From NCBI GenBank assembly GCA_032719365.1, contig CM064868.1:69971538-70035537 (forward strand): 64,000 bases of DNA, given 5' to 3'. Source of the stretch: Prinsepia uniflora (Eukaryota; Streptophyta; Magnoliopsida; Rosales; Rosaceae). The notes beneath the pieces are model-generated. The model did no database searches. It was not told the origin of the DNA and saw only the letters and a program-made list of their open reading frames with translations. Shown here in pieces: positions 1 to 11,454 of the stretch; position 1 is the stretch's first letter, and each line of letters starts with the position of its first letter. Position numbers and translations under genes: made by a program.

Positions 1-3000
1 TCAAACTAAATGAAGGAAATGTGGCAGAAAAAATGGCAGCTCTCATATTTCCAGCAAGTCAGATGATGGGGAGAATTGGGGTAAGTGGTTTCTTGCTGAA
101 ACTTCAACCGTTGAAGTGTTGGCTATTAATTTTCTAGATGAATGGATTGTAGATTCTGGTTGTGGCCATCATTTAACCAAAGATGAGTCTAAGTTCTCCC
201 ATGTAAAGCAACATAAAGGGAATAAAGCAATGGTGACAACCGACAACACAGTTCACCAAGTTGAAAAAGAAGGCATTGTGATCATCAATGGTGGAGGTAA
301 TGAGTCTATCACCTTGCAAGAAAAAATTTCATGTACCGAATATGAAGAAAAATTTATTTTCAATTCCAAATGCTATAGATGCTATTAATTATGTGTTATT
401 TGGACAAAACGATCATGTGAAATTTCTCCGAAATATTGAAGTTCTAAAATCAGATGTAGTCCAAGGCGATAGGAGGGTAAAAGATACATTTGTTTTATCT
501 ACTTCTTCATCATATATTGATAAAGTGGGGTGCAATGAGAATTCATCTCTATGGCGTGCTAGATTGGGGCATGTTGAATATGGATAAGTTAAGGGTTATG
601 GTTCGAAAAAATTTGGTAAATGTCTTGCCAAATTTGACAATTTTTTCAAGCAAAGAAGTATGTAACAGATGCCAATTTGGAAAGGCACATCGTCTGCCTT
701 TTGAAATATCTTTGTAAAGAAGTAAGGCTTCATTGGAATGTGTTCATGGAGATGTATTTGGACCTACCAGAACGTCTTCATATTCTAGTTTTCATTATAT
801 GTCGATCCTTTTTGATGATTTTTCAAGATATGCATGGGTGTACTTTAAACAACAAAAATAAGATTTTCTCTCCAAGTTTCAAGAATTCAGAGAGACAATG
901 AAGGGTGTTCTTGGCTCAAAAATCAAATGCTTCTGGTCAGATAATGGCGGGAAGTTTACCTCTCATAATTTTTGGGAATTTTGCTAGAGACATGGCATTA
1001 GAAGGAAGCTTTCATGTGCAGAGATACCGCAGTAAAATGGAGTTTTTGAGAGGAAGGTAGACATCTTATGGAGACATGTAGGAGCTGGATACATGCTAAA
1101 AATTTGCCCAATCCTTTGTGGGCTGAAGGTATGATGTGCACATCTTATGTGATTAATCATTTGCCTCTAAATCCTATCAATATGAAGTCCCCTTATGAAC
1201 TTGTGTTTGGAGAGAAATCTAATGTGAAGCATTTCAAAGTCTTCAATTTGTTATGTCCATGTGTTAGAGTCAAGGACAGGCAAGCTTGATGCAAAAGCAA
1301 GAATATGCATTTTTGTTTGCTTTGATGAAAGAAAAAAGGGTTGGAGGTGCATGGATCCTAAAACTCATAATTGTATTGTGTCAAGGGATGTTGTATTTGA
1401 TGAAGTTTTTTTCATTTTATGGCTTGGAACTGAAGCATGCTAATGTGGAATTAAATTCTTTGGTTGTTGACTTGTCAACATCTTCAATTTTTCAGCAAAT
1501 TGTTTGCCTTCATTTTCATCTCCTCCATGCCAAGGTGAGAGTGGGAGTCCTTATTCTCAAAATGAGGAGATTGCTGAAGATGGAAGACCAATACAAGAAG
1601 ATGAAGATGATTTTGAATCAAATCAAAGGTTAAGGCCTAGGAGGACCATAAAACTTGCAAGATACCGAGTTGAAAACTTTACAAGCACTTATTCTTGTTT
1701 TTTTGCAGGTCCAATTGATGATGAAGAGCCCTCTTGTTATGAAAAAGCCAAAGATATCAGAGAGTGGAGACATGCCATGGACGATGAGATAAATTCCTTT
1801 ATAAAAAAAATGAAACTTAGGACTTGGTACCCAAAGCTGATCATGTGAATCTTATCACATGTATATGGGTTTATAAATTGAAAAGGAAAGATAATGGGAG
1901 TATTGATATATTCAAAGCCAGATTGATTGCCCGTGGATTTTCTCAAAGATGTGGGGAACATTATGAAGAGGCTTTTAGTCCGCTAATGAAATGACATCAG
2001 TTCACTTGGTGGTGTCCTTGGAAACATCTCAAGGATGGAAGCTTTGGCAGCTCGATGTAAAGAATGTGTTCATATACAGTGACTTGGACAAAGATATTTA
2101 TATGGAGCAACCAGCCACTATATCTCTAAAGCTCATCCAAATTTTTTTTTCAAACTCAAGAAAACTCTCTATGGGCTAAAACAAGCACCGCAAGCATGCT
2201 ATGGAAAGATTACTGAATTTTTACAATTTTGTGGTTATTGCTCTTCAAATTCAGATTCTAGTATTTTTGTTAAGAGGATTGGTGGCTTGCACATTGTGGT
2301 TCTCTTGTATGCAGATGATATAATTGTAACAAACAATGATATAGTAAGAAGTTGGTTGAAAGATTTGGGATGAAACTTAGTAAGAAGAGGACTACTCCTC
2401 TTGATTGTAATGACAAGTCAAGGCGTAGTGAATGATCAATTCTCCCCGATCCAAGGCCTTATCATGCTCTTGTTGGTAGTCTACTTTATCTGACTATAAC
2501 AAGACCAGATATTGCATTTTATGTTGGGATTGTGAGTCGGTTTCTACAAAAACCTAAGTAAACACATCTAGAGGCAGCAACGAATATTTTGAAATTTGGG
2601 AATTCCACACTTGATTTTGGATTGTTCTACCAAAGTGGTGGTGAATTTTTGCTACATGGCTGAATTTTTGCTACATGGCTTTACTGATGCTGATTTAGGA
2701 GGAGACTTGGACCAAAAAAAGATCAACATCTGGTTATGTTTTCCTGTAGGAATTTCTGGGTCCTACAAGAAGCAAAATTCAATGTCTCTTTCTACAACTG
2801 AAACAGAGTAGAAGGCTACTACTCTTGCTGCTTATAGTGTGTTTGGCTTCGAAGACTCATTAGTGATGTTTATGTACCAATTGAGCTACCATTTGTTTTG
2901 TTGGGTGAAACCAAAGTGCAATCAAACTTGCTTCAAATCATGTTTGTCATGCCAAAACTAAACATATCGAGATTGAGCATTACTTCATCCGTGAGAAAGT

Positions 3001-3143
3001 TTTTTATGGTACAATTAACAATTTAGAGGTAAGGAGCAATGAGAGAGTGGCAGATATCTTCAATAAGGCTCTCTCAAAAGATCCATTCAAAGTTATTCAA
3101 GTAAAGTTCAGGCTCAGTTCCAAAAAATCACTTGAAGGGGGAA
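1..3143 (+). pseudogene. Decayed Ty1/copia polyprotein
   Basis: Remnant of a copia-type gag-pol read on the plus strand through several frames. In order: the protease motif region (WIVDSGCGHH, about 140-175), a GAG-pre-integrase segment (LWRARLGH, about 550-575, then CxxCqfGKAHRLPF near 670-705), integrase pieces (about 900-1290, including NPLWAEGMMCTSYVINHLPL), reverse transcriptase pieces (LWQLDVKNVFIYSDLDKDIYM at about 2040-2105; YADDIIVTNND at about 2310-2340), and an RNase H end (ADLGGDLDQKK near 2690; ADIFNKALSKDPF near 3050-3085). The order protease, integrase, RT, RNase H is diagnostic of copia. Many frameshifts and stops make it non-functional. The 5' LTR and most of gag lie left of the window. 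Confidence 0.9.
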
Positions 3144-3450
3144 TGTTGTACATTAAAGTTGGTTTTTTGAAATACCAAAAGTTTTTAGTCTTTTTAATTT
3201 TTCTATATATTTATGCGCTAGTTGGAATGTAAAAGGTTGTGTCAATATTAATTAGACTCAGTTGTTAAGGTTGTATGGCTTATTTAAATCTTTGAGAAGG
3301 TTGTTGCCCTTATACTTCTATTTTTGTAAAAACCCAGTTGTGTTTCCGTTTTTGGGTTGACTCTTTTATTTTTTGGTTTGTTCTTCTTCACAAATTGGTT
3401 GTGGTCTTGGGCTAGAGGAAACTTTTCTTTCTCTAAGTTTTTGTTTTACA
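3144..3450 (+). repeat. Probable 3' LTR of the decayed copia element
   Basis: A purine-rich tract (cttgaagggggaa, 3131-3143) follows the RNase H remnant directly and is followed by TGTTGTAC, as expected for a polypurine tract and LTR start. The right limit (TTTTACA at about 3450) is inferred from the TG...CA rule only, since no second LTR copy or target-site duplication is available. A TATA-like stretch (tatttaaat) is at about 3280. Confidence 0.5.
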
Positions 3451-3529
3451 TGCCACTGCCACTATAAAACCTATTGCTGGTGACCAGTCCTGAAATGCTT
3501 CGCATGTGGAACATGGTTGGGCTCCTCCC

Positions 3530-3930
3530 CATTGACCTTTCGTCAAGTTTAATATTGATGCGGCTTGGCGGTCTGCTTCTTCTTCGATGGGGATTGGTAT
3601 TGTTGTCAGAGATAATGAGGGTAGGTTTTGGCAAATGAACTCCATCTTCTCTTCGTGTGTCTAGAGTCTGACTCTTTGGTAATGATTAATTGTTCGCAAG
3701 GTGGAGGTAGAAATGCTATGTGGGAACTAATCTTTTTCTTTCCAAGATTAAGGACATTAGTGATGATGTATTCAATGATTGTGTTGGTCCCGGATAGCTA
3801 GGGAAAGTAATCAAGTGGCTGATTTTGTCGCTTCAATCGCCACTACAAAGATGAGCCTTGAAGTTTTGCTTTATCGTTCCCCATCCTCACAAGTGCATAT
3901 CCTGAAAAAAGATGGCCTTCTGCCCCTTGC
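3530..3930 (+). pseudogene. RNase H-like remnant of a LINE-type plant retroelement
   Basis: The plus strand encodes VKFNIDAAW (about 3543-3570) followed by GIGIVVRDNEGRFW (about 3591-3632), then ESDSLVMINCS (about 3666-3697) and SRIARESNQVADFVA (about 3785-3830). This series (FNxDAA, GxxVRDxxG, ESDS, RxxNxVADxxA) is the signature of the RVT_3 type RNase H domain at the end of plant non-LTR reverse transcriptases and related host-encoded RNase H-like proteins. Frames change and stops occur between the blocks. It adjoins the copia LTR on the left. It could derive from a LINE or a stand-alone RNase H-like gene; these cannot be told apart here. Confidence 0.65.
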
Positions 3931-5201
3931 GTGTAATTGGCGGATGCATTTTGGCCCTGGACTCCTTCTGGATGTGGTCTGCAGTCTGCTTTATTTTGTG
4001 AGTGCTGCTGGAATCATATGCTGCAAGTTTGTTTATTAGTGTTTTTCTTATGCTATGTTTTGTTTCATGTGGTTTGCTTTGAGGTGAGTTTGGCGCATTT
4101 GGGTATGTACTACGTCCTACATACCCATTCCATCATGGGTATGGCAATGGAACTGAAGGCCCTGCCATACGGCCTACGTACGTACAACATGCTTGCTTTG
4201 ATCATGAAGATATCAACATGTGCCTTGAAGGCCTCCATCATTAGTCCCATGATTTCATTCATGTATGACCAAGGAAAGAAATAAGGAAAATATGTTGGTT
4301 AATTGTCTTTTACTTCCCCAAGTTTAGGGTGCCAGAGAATACTGTAAACTGGAGTAATTATTTTTGCCCCACGACATATCATATACATACGTATATATAT
4401 GTATATTACATATTTTATATATTAGAGTGGTGACTACTAATGATTGGTGGTGGCGCTTACCATCATTCTCGTTGTTCGTCATGTTTCCTACAAGTTAACC
4501 ATAGTTAGCAAATTTAATTACTATATAAATTACATAATATAAAAAGGAAAAAATATTATTCTTTCCATATTTATATTGAGTAAATCTTTCCATAATTATT
4601 ATGATTAATTTTATATTAATTAGTTGTAGATCAAATCAAGTTTAGATTATATCTTACTTACATATCTATAAAAAGATATAAAACACTTACAAAAATAATA
4701 AACTTAAAAAAAAATACACACAAAAAGAAAAAATAATTTAAAAAAAAAGAAAAAAAGAAAAAAGAATATAGAAAGGCATAAATATACGTATGTTTTTTTT
4801 TTTTGTAGACTAAGATTGAAGGACCCAAAAGAACTATAGCAAGGAATCTTAATAGGGTGAGAATAAGATGTAAAATCTCACTTTCGTCCAAAAATAGAGT
4901 GCATTTGAAATAAAAAACAAAAGGCTTAACCAAGCCAACCTCTTTCCTTTAATAATAAACAATAGAGACAAATAAATTTGTATACTTAATGATCTTAATT
5001 GTCACAATGATTTCCCATTCAAAATTTAGGAAATCATTTCATGAATATATGTGTAATCAATCAAATATATTTCAACATGCGTAAGAACAACTGAAGTTAA
5101 TTCAAACCATATATATTACATTAGCTTCCGGGCTTATTATAAATTTGAACCCAAAAAAAAAAACAAAGAAAATTAGAATAAAACACACTGTATTGTCATC
5201 C
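3931..5201. other. Non-coding spacer, AT-rich
   Basis: No gene seen. The left part (to about 4290) is of mixed composition and has a 10-bp perfect inverted repeat at 4100-4127. From about 4370 it becomes AT-rich with alternating AT runs and long A or T homopolymers (4700-4805). It is downstream flank of the aspartic protease gene. Confidence 0.6.
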
Positions 5202-5207
5202 TTTATT
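5202..5207 (-). terminator. Candidate polyadenylation signal AATAAA for the aspartic protease
   Basis: TTTATT on the plus strand reads AATAAA on the coding strand, 66 bases after the stop codon. Position and sequence fit a plant near-upstream element. AT-rich sequence follows. Confidence 0.45.
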
Positions 5208-5272
5208 AATCTAGATAACAAACCAGAGCAACTGTATGAGACGACTAAAATTTTTAAAAGACATTCCATGCA

Positions 5273-6640
5273 TCATTGCTTGGTGCAATCAGTTGGCTTG
5301 AATGAAACTGTCTTCTCATTACGGTCATATCCCACCAACAAGTTCATCTGTCCCAAGTTCCCATAGATTGAAGCACTATTTGAAGGACTAAAAGTGAAGC
5401 ACACAGCCTCCTCAGTTGCCCTAACAAAGGTGCGCGAGGTGTCCAACTTCACGGGCGCACCTTTGAAATGCAAAGTGAGGACTGGTGCTTCAAAATCATC
5501 ACCGGATCCACTAACAGTGTAGCAAAGAGGAGTGAATTCTGGGAGATTCACACGTTCTTTACCGATCAACTTGTCAACTTCGGTTTCTAATTGCGAGTAG
5601 AAATCCTCCGGGACAAAGGTCAATGTAGTGCCGGAATCGATGATTATGTTGCCCTCCCCGGTAGAGGCCGAAGGGAAAGGGATCTTAATGTCTCCAACAC
5701 TTATTGCTTCCAATGTCAAGAAGTAGAAGGTGTCAGGGTAAGGGCCTTCCCCTTGGGAAATGGGAGTGGACACAACTTCAGGGCCTGAAACCACAGCATT
5801 GTTACCAAAACTCAACTTGCTTGTGATTTGGGTTTGTGATTGTATTGGCACCAAGCAATATGAAAACTTCCCATCTATGGAAGAATCCAATTGGAAAATT
5901 AAGGACTCCTGTCCTCCTCCTAGGCCGACTATGCCAGACGCTTCTTCCGCGAAAGTACCGGCATTTTTGAACCCGCATCCAATTAGGGTTTTGGGGAATG
6001 CTACTTTAGTACTCTCTGTGGTAGAATCCAGAGTTAGTGTTTCCTTGGCATACACGCCACGGCTGTATGATCGATCACCGTACGCGACTGAGTAATGGCA
6101 ACCAGTAGACTCATCGTCTTCCGTGCACGTGCCGTTTAGAGTGGCGCATTGGGATGAGGAGCAAGAAAGGGGAGTGTAAGTGGAGGATTTTCTTGGGTCA
6201 AACATAGGGTCGCTTTGTTCGAAACAATCGGTGCACGGTTCACATTGCGTCCATATTAGATCACTGCCGGTGTCAGCTATGGCTTTGATTGGAACCGGCG
6301 GTGTGCCGAGCGATATCTCCACGAGGTACTCGCCACGATTCATGATGATGGTGGCCTCAGCCTGGTTAGGGCCAATTTGGTCTGAGAGTGATGAAGTTTT
6401 AGGGCTGAAACGGTGAATCCGGTGATGCGAGCGGCGAATGGCGTTGGTCAAACGCTGTGAGGGAGTGAGAAATGGGTCGTAGAAGGGAGATTTTGGCGAA
6501 TCACGGTGGATGAGATCGACGGTGAAACCGCCGGTGAGAGATGACGAAACCAAAGAAAATTTAGCGCCACAAAGAAGAAAGAGCAACGTGATTGTTGACA
6601 CAACAAGAAAGGTGTCATGATGGTGATGATAAGCTGCCAT
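5273..6640 (-). CDS. Secreted plant aspartic protease, CDR1-like (peptidase family A1)
   Basis: Intact single-exon gene, 455 residues from the chosen start. Domains in order: an N-terminal hydrophobic signal peptide (residues about 10-27, FLVVSTITLLFLLCG); a propeptide with the CDR1-type block GGFTVDLIHRDSPKSPFYDP and RLTNAIRRSHHR; the first catalytic motif ADTGSDLIWTQCEPC (DTGS at about residues 123-126); the flap-region motif YSVAYGDRSYSRGVY; GIVGLGGG; and the second catalytic motif IIIDSGTTLTF (DSGT at about 335). Numerous cysteines fit an extracellular fold. In Arabidopsis the related CDR1 acts in the apoplast in disease-resistance signalling, so a secreted endopeptidase role is inferred. 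The reading frame is open for 39 more codons upstream (to 6757), but the start at 6640 has a good context (gccATGGC) and puts the signal peptide at the N-terminus. Both catalytic aspartates are present and no frameshift is seen. Confidence 0.92.
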   Translation of the reverse strand: MAAYHHHHDTFLVVSTITLLFLLCGAKFSLVSSSLTGGFTVDLIHRDSPKSPFYDPFLTPSQRLTNAIRRSHHRIHRFSPKTSSLSDQIGPNQAEATIIMNRGEYLVEISLGTPPVPIKAIADTGSDLIWTQCEPCTDCFEQSDPMFDPRKSSTYTPLSCSSSQCATLNGTCTEDDESTGCHYSVAYGDRSYSRGVYAKETLTLDSTTESTKVAFPKTLIGCGFKNAGTFAEEASGIVGLGGGQESLIFQLDSSIDGKFSYCLVPIQSQTQITSKLSFGNNAVVSGPEVVSTPISQGEGPYPDTFYFLTLEAISVGDIKIPFPSASTGEGNIIIDSGTTLTFVPEDFYSQLETEVDKLIGKERVNLPEFTPLCYTVSGSGDDFEAPVLTLHFKGAPVKLDTSRTFVRATEEAVCFTFSPSNSASIYGNLGQMNLLVGYDRNEKTVSFKPTDCTKQ

Positions 6641-6680
6641 GGCTGGAAAAAATGTGGCTAAGACAAATGGATTATGGTGT

Positions 6681-6690
6681 CTATTTATTG
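6681..6690 (-). promoter_or_regulatory. Possible TATA box of the aspartic protease gene
   Basis: Coding-strand CAATAAATAG lies about 41 bases before the ATG at 6640. A TATA-type box here would start transcription downstream of the in-frame ATG at 6757 and so supports the internal start. The implied 5' UTR is very short, so this is only a candidate. Confidence 0.35.
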
Positions 6691-6757
6691 ACATAGATGA
6701 GCCCACTCCCGAAAAACGGCACGATATCCATTGATAGAAAAGAAGCCACAACGTCAA

Positions 6758-8189
6758 AGGTGGGATTTAGGTGATTAATTGTTGATTGGTTTTCCTTTTT
6801 GGTTGGAGCCGCGCGTCTGTGATTCTTCCATCAATATGGTGCATGGATATTTTCATTATTAAGATCAGATACATGGAATTGATTACGGTACGCAGTAAGT
6901 ACGTACCAGATCGTGGTTTGATATGATGATGTTACATGGATTTGCATTAGTCACAAAATGATGCTCAGGTTCATGGGTAAAATTAATACGTACGTTACAA
7001 CCAAACGTACGCTTTGGGATTTTATCTACAAGTCAGACGTACGTTAATTACAAGGCAAAATTGCACCAGTATATTTGCTTCATATGGTAGACGTGCTCAT
7101 TTTTCTTATGGAATTTTTTTGATGTAAATATGTGGATCGGAGCTGTTGATTTCTTTGAATATTATGTAATTAATAAAGATCATTTTTGCAAAATTGAAAC
7201 AAACTAGAGATTGTTTAGTTTTATATGTATGTATAAATTAAATTGACAGTCAGTGACCTATATAAGGCAAAAAATTTAAAAGGGCCCCATATAGTCTAAA
7301 TATATGAAATGATTATAGATTAGTCCAGTTTTTAAACTTAATATATAAATTAGTCCACTTAACATATAAAATAGTTCATTTACTGTATTATCAAAAATTT
7401 TATTGTGTTTTTTTATGGTCTTGTTTTTTAAAGTTTCTTGATACCGTTTCAAATATGGATCAGAAACTCAAATTTTAAATATTATTATTTTATATTTATT
7501 TTCAAAATTATTTAATTTAAGATAATTCTAACTAAATTTCATATTTGAACATTATTTTATATATTTTTTTATAGAATAGCAACGGATACTTTTGAAGAGT
7601 CAGAGATTTACAGGTACATTATTTATTTTATTACTTTTTTGTTATTTTATTACTTTATAGGTAAATTAATAATTACCTGTATATTTTATTTTCTTGTAGG
7701 TAAATTAATAATTATCTGTATGTTTTTTTATTTACCTATTATGATACAGTTAAAATTTCCATGTATATGTATCTTATTTACGTGGGGGAGTTAAGTAGGC
7801 AATATTGTTTAATTTACTTGTTAAGTCAAGAATCAAATTATGGTAGGTACATAAAGGAAAAAATAAGGGATATGATTCCCTAGAATGATGGAATTTTGTA
7901 TGCTCAAGGTAAATATGATATGTAATGGCGCACTTGTAATTCTTTAAAAAATAACGGACTAAAAATAATGATGCATTTTGGCCAACAATAAAAAAATGTT
8001 ATTTCTTATTTACTGTCTCTATTTATTATAGTGAATTAACTTATAATTTGGACTCTAACATAGGACCTATTCATAATTACCCCTAAATATATACATATGC
8101 ACTTTATTAAAAAAAATTCATCTTTTTAAATGATAAGTTGAACAAACTCGGACAATTGTCCGCTTAGACTATTTCTGAAAAGCGTCAAT
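6758..8189. other. AT-rich intergenic region
   Basis: No gene recognised. It holds short imperfect repeats, for example two copies of aggtaaattaataattacct-like near-palindromes (about 7660-7725) and repeated attagtcca/aacttaatatataaa units (about 7320-7375). This is the upstream flank of the aspartic protease and the outer flank of the CACTA element. Confidence 0.6.
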
Positions 8190-8540
8190 CACCACAAGGA
8201 AGTAGATGTTGACTAGCGAGGGGGCTCCGTCGAGCAAACAACACCATTTGACGGGCTAGATGTTAACACGACGTGATCCGTCATGCAATATACATTGAGC
8301 AAGCCTCGGCAGGTTAGGATTTGGCTCGACGAAAAATGCGATCCGCCGAGTAAGGCAGAAGTCAACGACTATTGCCCGACATAAGTTAATGAATGTTGCT
8401 CGGCGGAGCAACAAGATTGAAAACATGAGGACGAGCAACATTTCAACTTTTGTGTGGCGGAAGTCCATCGAGCAAAGGTTGGATAGAAGGACCTTGTTCG
8501 GCGCATCTCCACTAGGAAAAGTTTAAATACCAAGACTTTG
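8190..8540 (-). repeat. CACTA subterminal repeat region
   Basis: GC-rich island in AT-rich DNA with repeated short motifs on both strands: gtcgagcaaa, ctcgacga, ccgccgag, attgcccga, ttgctcggcgga, tccatcgagcaaa, ttgttcggcgc. The same motif family recurs at 29728-30265. Arrays of short motifs of this sort are binding sites for the TnpA-type protein in En/Spm elements; that role is inferred here. Confidence 0.5.
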
Positions 8541-8759
8541 CCCAACAAATAAGTCCGTTAGTCTAAGTTTAAAATAGTTTTTTTTTCAATAATTATTTTA
8601 ATATTTGAATAATTATATTTATTTAATATTATATATTTAAATAAATGCAATTAATAAAAAATATAAAATATATTATAATTAATAATAATTCAAATTAAAA
8701 TTAAAATAATATATATAAATAAATGTAATATTTTTACATAATTAAAAATAAAAAAATCT
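8541..8759. other. AT-rich internal CACTA sequence
   Basis: Nearly pure A/T with no coding potential, between the subterminal repeats and the transposase remnant. Confidence 0.4.
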
Positions 8760-8909
8760 AATTAAACTAAATGTTCAGCGGTGGGTGAGCATCATCTTAG
8801 GCGGGCGGTCGACTCGGGTCCTTAGACTGCGAACCAAGGCCATTTGGTACACGCTAACCTATTTGGCCGAATAAAAGTGCAAGCTGGGCTTGAATTTGCA
8901 CCTTCTGGG
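8760..8909 (-). pseudogene. C-terminal remnant of PF03004-like CACTA protein
   Basis: On the minus strand the sequence after CTGGG reads KVQIQAQLALLFGQIG, followed by a Pro/Asp-rich tail. Joined across the gypsy insertion (TSD CTGGG at 8905-8909 and 27200-27204) it continues the coiled-coil segment at 27205-27340. Stops are present. Such a Gln/Leu-rich coiled coil with a Pro-rich tail is typical of the C-terminus of this plant transposase family. Confidence 0.5.
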
Positions 8910-11420
8910 TGTCAGGACCCGTCCCAAATATCACCTCGATACCCGGGACGAACCCTGCTCCCGTCTGACAATCACAATTAAAGTACCAAAACAACCTCAA
9001 ACACAACCATAAGCATAACTATCAGACAAGGGAGAAATATAATACAACCGTAATTCAGAGCATAGTTTATACAAAACAGGCACAAAATCCTACTATGCTA
9101 ATTTCGCAACGGAAGAACGTCGTAAGCTCTATGCCTCGGATCCTGCCTCAACGTTCACCCCAGCGCTATCACCACGACCTGGAGGGTAAGCTAAAACAAA
9201 AGGTGTGAGTGGACTGAAGGAAATAAGAGTTTCAACACGATTTAGAAGTAAAACAGTTTAAAGAAAACAATAAGATTTTACCCTCCGTTTTAAAATATGC
9301 ATGCCCAACTAAGTATCAGAAAACCACAACATAAACAGTATAGCAAAATCATATCATAAAACCAAATCCACAAATATTCAAGTCTGATCAAACCGGCTGG
9401 GTCTATCCGAGTCTTTAAACTCAACCAGGCCTCAAATGTAATCCGAGTCTTTAAACTCCCGCTAGTCTGATGCCCTTCCGGCATCCAGAAACGTCATTCC
9501 GAACCCAAATCCGGAATTCCACTTTTCCGACTTTAAAATAAAATTTCGTTTCTCGAAATCCGATTTTAAAACCAAAACCTGCATTACCAAAATCATACTT
9601 CATAATCCACTTATAACCATCAGAAAACAATTCTAGATTGCACACATGAAACTTAACATCAAAATCAGAAATCCAGCTTTTCTCGAAAAATGTGCAAAAT
9701 CCCAAAAATATCTGGGAAAACGTGCAAACATATCAACCACATATAATCACTATCAAAAATAGTAAAACATATTTAATATCATAAAACATAAAATAAAACA
9801 GTTAGGCATGCTCGTAAGGAAAGAAAGAGTCCACTCACGAATCGTAAAATGTCAATCGCGCTCCGTGCGCTCCTCGACCGTCTCAGGCGTCTCCCGTCCT
9901 GTCAATAGGCACCAAATAGGGTCACAATTACGTTAAAGATACTAACCCTAATTTCCCCAAATTTTTCGGGAATTTATTCGTAATTTAAACTTAAACCCTA
10001 AATTGTCCGGATTCCCGAACTATCTCGTAACCTCGTCCGATTAACACGAAAATTACACCAATAGATTCCTTAGGACATTTAGAACCAAAACCATGTTGGA
10101 AGTTTGTCCGGAATCCTCCCCACGCGCCTGCTACAGTTCTTCTTCTTCCTCGAGTCACCCGGTTCAACTGTGTTGAACCGTGACCGGTTCTCTGTAAATC
10201 CTCCACCATTTCAGTCCAATCCAATCCCAGAAGCTTCGTCCAGTCCCCTGCAATCAAACCCCGTCCTAAAATCGAAGAATCACGGCCTAAAACCCCTCGT
10301 CTTCATCCCTGAAACAGACGGCCCGTGAGCCCTGTTTTGGCCGCCGGCCACCCAGGTCCTCCCCCGTCACGGCACCACACTCAGACGACTCCTGGGACCT
10401 TCAGGAGTCTCACCCAACTCACAGTATCCCTCGACTCTAGCCCAAAGTCCACGATTATTGAAAACAAGAAAACGGAAAAACAGGGGATTCGATGCTTACC
10501 TTCGAGTCGTCCACCGCTGTCTGCACCGCCGTGTACCACGGTGTCCAGTGAGTCCCCTGCCGTCGTCCTAGCCTCTTATTAGCTTGGTTTGCACCACAAC
10601 ACGGCAGAACCACCAACACAGTCCCACAGCTCCTCTGTTTTCTCTGAAAACTCGAACCTCCGACCATCGTGTTCCGTGCACGATCTCACCCCCAACTTCC
10701 GATCACCAGCTTCCTCTCTTCTCTTTGTCACTCTCACAATTCACAGGACTCTCACCCACGCACAAAATCGATCAAAAACTCTCAATTCTTCACTCTCTGT
10801 TTCTCTGTGTCCAAGCCCAAATGCACGGTGCACATTTGAACGTTTTGTGGCCGTGTGTATGTGAGACTCTCCTAGAACCATCCAGCAAAGCCCACGTGTC
10901 CACTTCTCCATGGTCTTCAGCACAAATATCCAATCCCACTTAGCCATTTGCCCTTATCTGATTGGGTCATATGGGAAAAGACCAAATTGCCCCTAGTGTT
11001 AAGAATTACCATTTTACCCTCAAACTTCTCAGACCCGTAACTATTTCGTCTGACGTCCGATGACAGCGTGCCGCCTGTCGTTGCATTCAGGACGTCGAGA
11101 CCTATCTAACGGTCCTCGGTCTACGTGAAAATCACAAGTCCACTAAAAAGTCAACATTTCCTTCGATTAGTCAAAATTACAATAACGCCCTCAATCTTCC
11201 GAACGTCATAACTTTTCCTCTGATTGTTCGAATCGAACCTGCCACCTGTCTACGGACTCGTGACGTCCTAAACTACGTCACGGTCAATGGTCAACACTCA
11301 TCCAACTTGTAAATCAAAAGGTCAACTTTTGACACACTATTCACAAGGCAAAATCGTCCTTTTATACAAATCTTTTACAAAATTACCTTTATACCCTTCC
11401 CGAAGGTACGGGTTGTTACA
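8910..11420 (-). repeat. 3' LTR of the gypsy element
   Basis: 2511 bp, TG...CA ends. It lacks segments present in the partner LTR at 24462-27199: one around 9457 that removes most of the GAGTCTTTAAACTC array (two copies remain at 9409-9457), and one around 10127 within the ccacgcgcc-rich segment. The rest matches the partner closely by eye. Contains no gene; all reading frames over it are incidental. Confidence 0.93.
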
Positions 11421-11437
11421 ATCTACCCCCTAAAAGG
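11421..11437 (-). promoter_or_regulatory. Polypurine tract of the gypsy element
   Basis: The coding strand reads CCTTTTAGGGGGTAGAT immediately before the LTR start TGTAACAACCC. This is the plus-strand primer site expected just upstream of the 3' LTR. Confidence 0.7.
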
Positions 11438-11454
11438 AATTTCGTCGCCGAAAT

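Noticed and set aside
6641..6757. In-frame 39-codon N-terminal extension of the aspartic protease
   Set aside because: It would bury the signal peptide, has no family match, and overlaps the likely TATA region. The ATG at 6640 has the better context.
10104..10943. Proline/serine-rich frames in the LTR (also 18255-19617, 23241-23713, 25837-26751, 33888-34915)
   Set aside because: They lie in homologous LTR sequence, are broken differently in each copy, and have low-complexity composition. Not genes.
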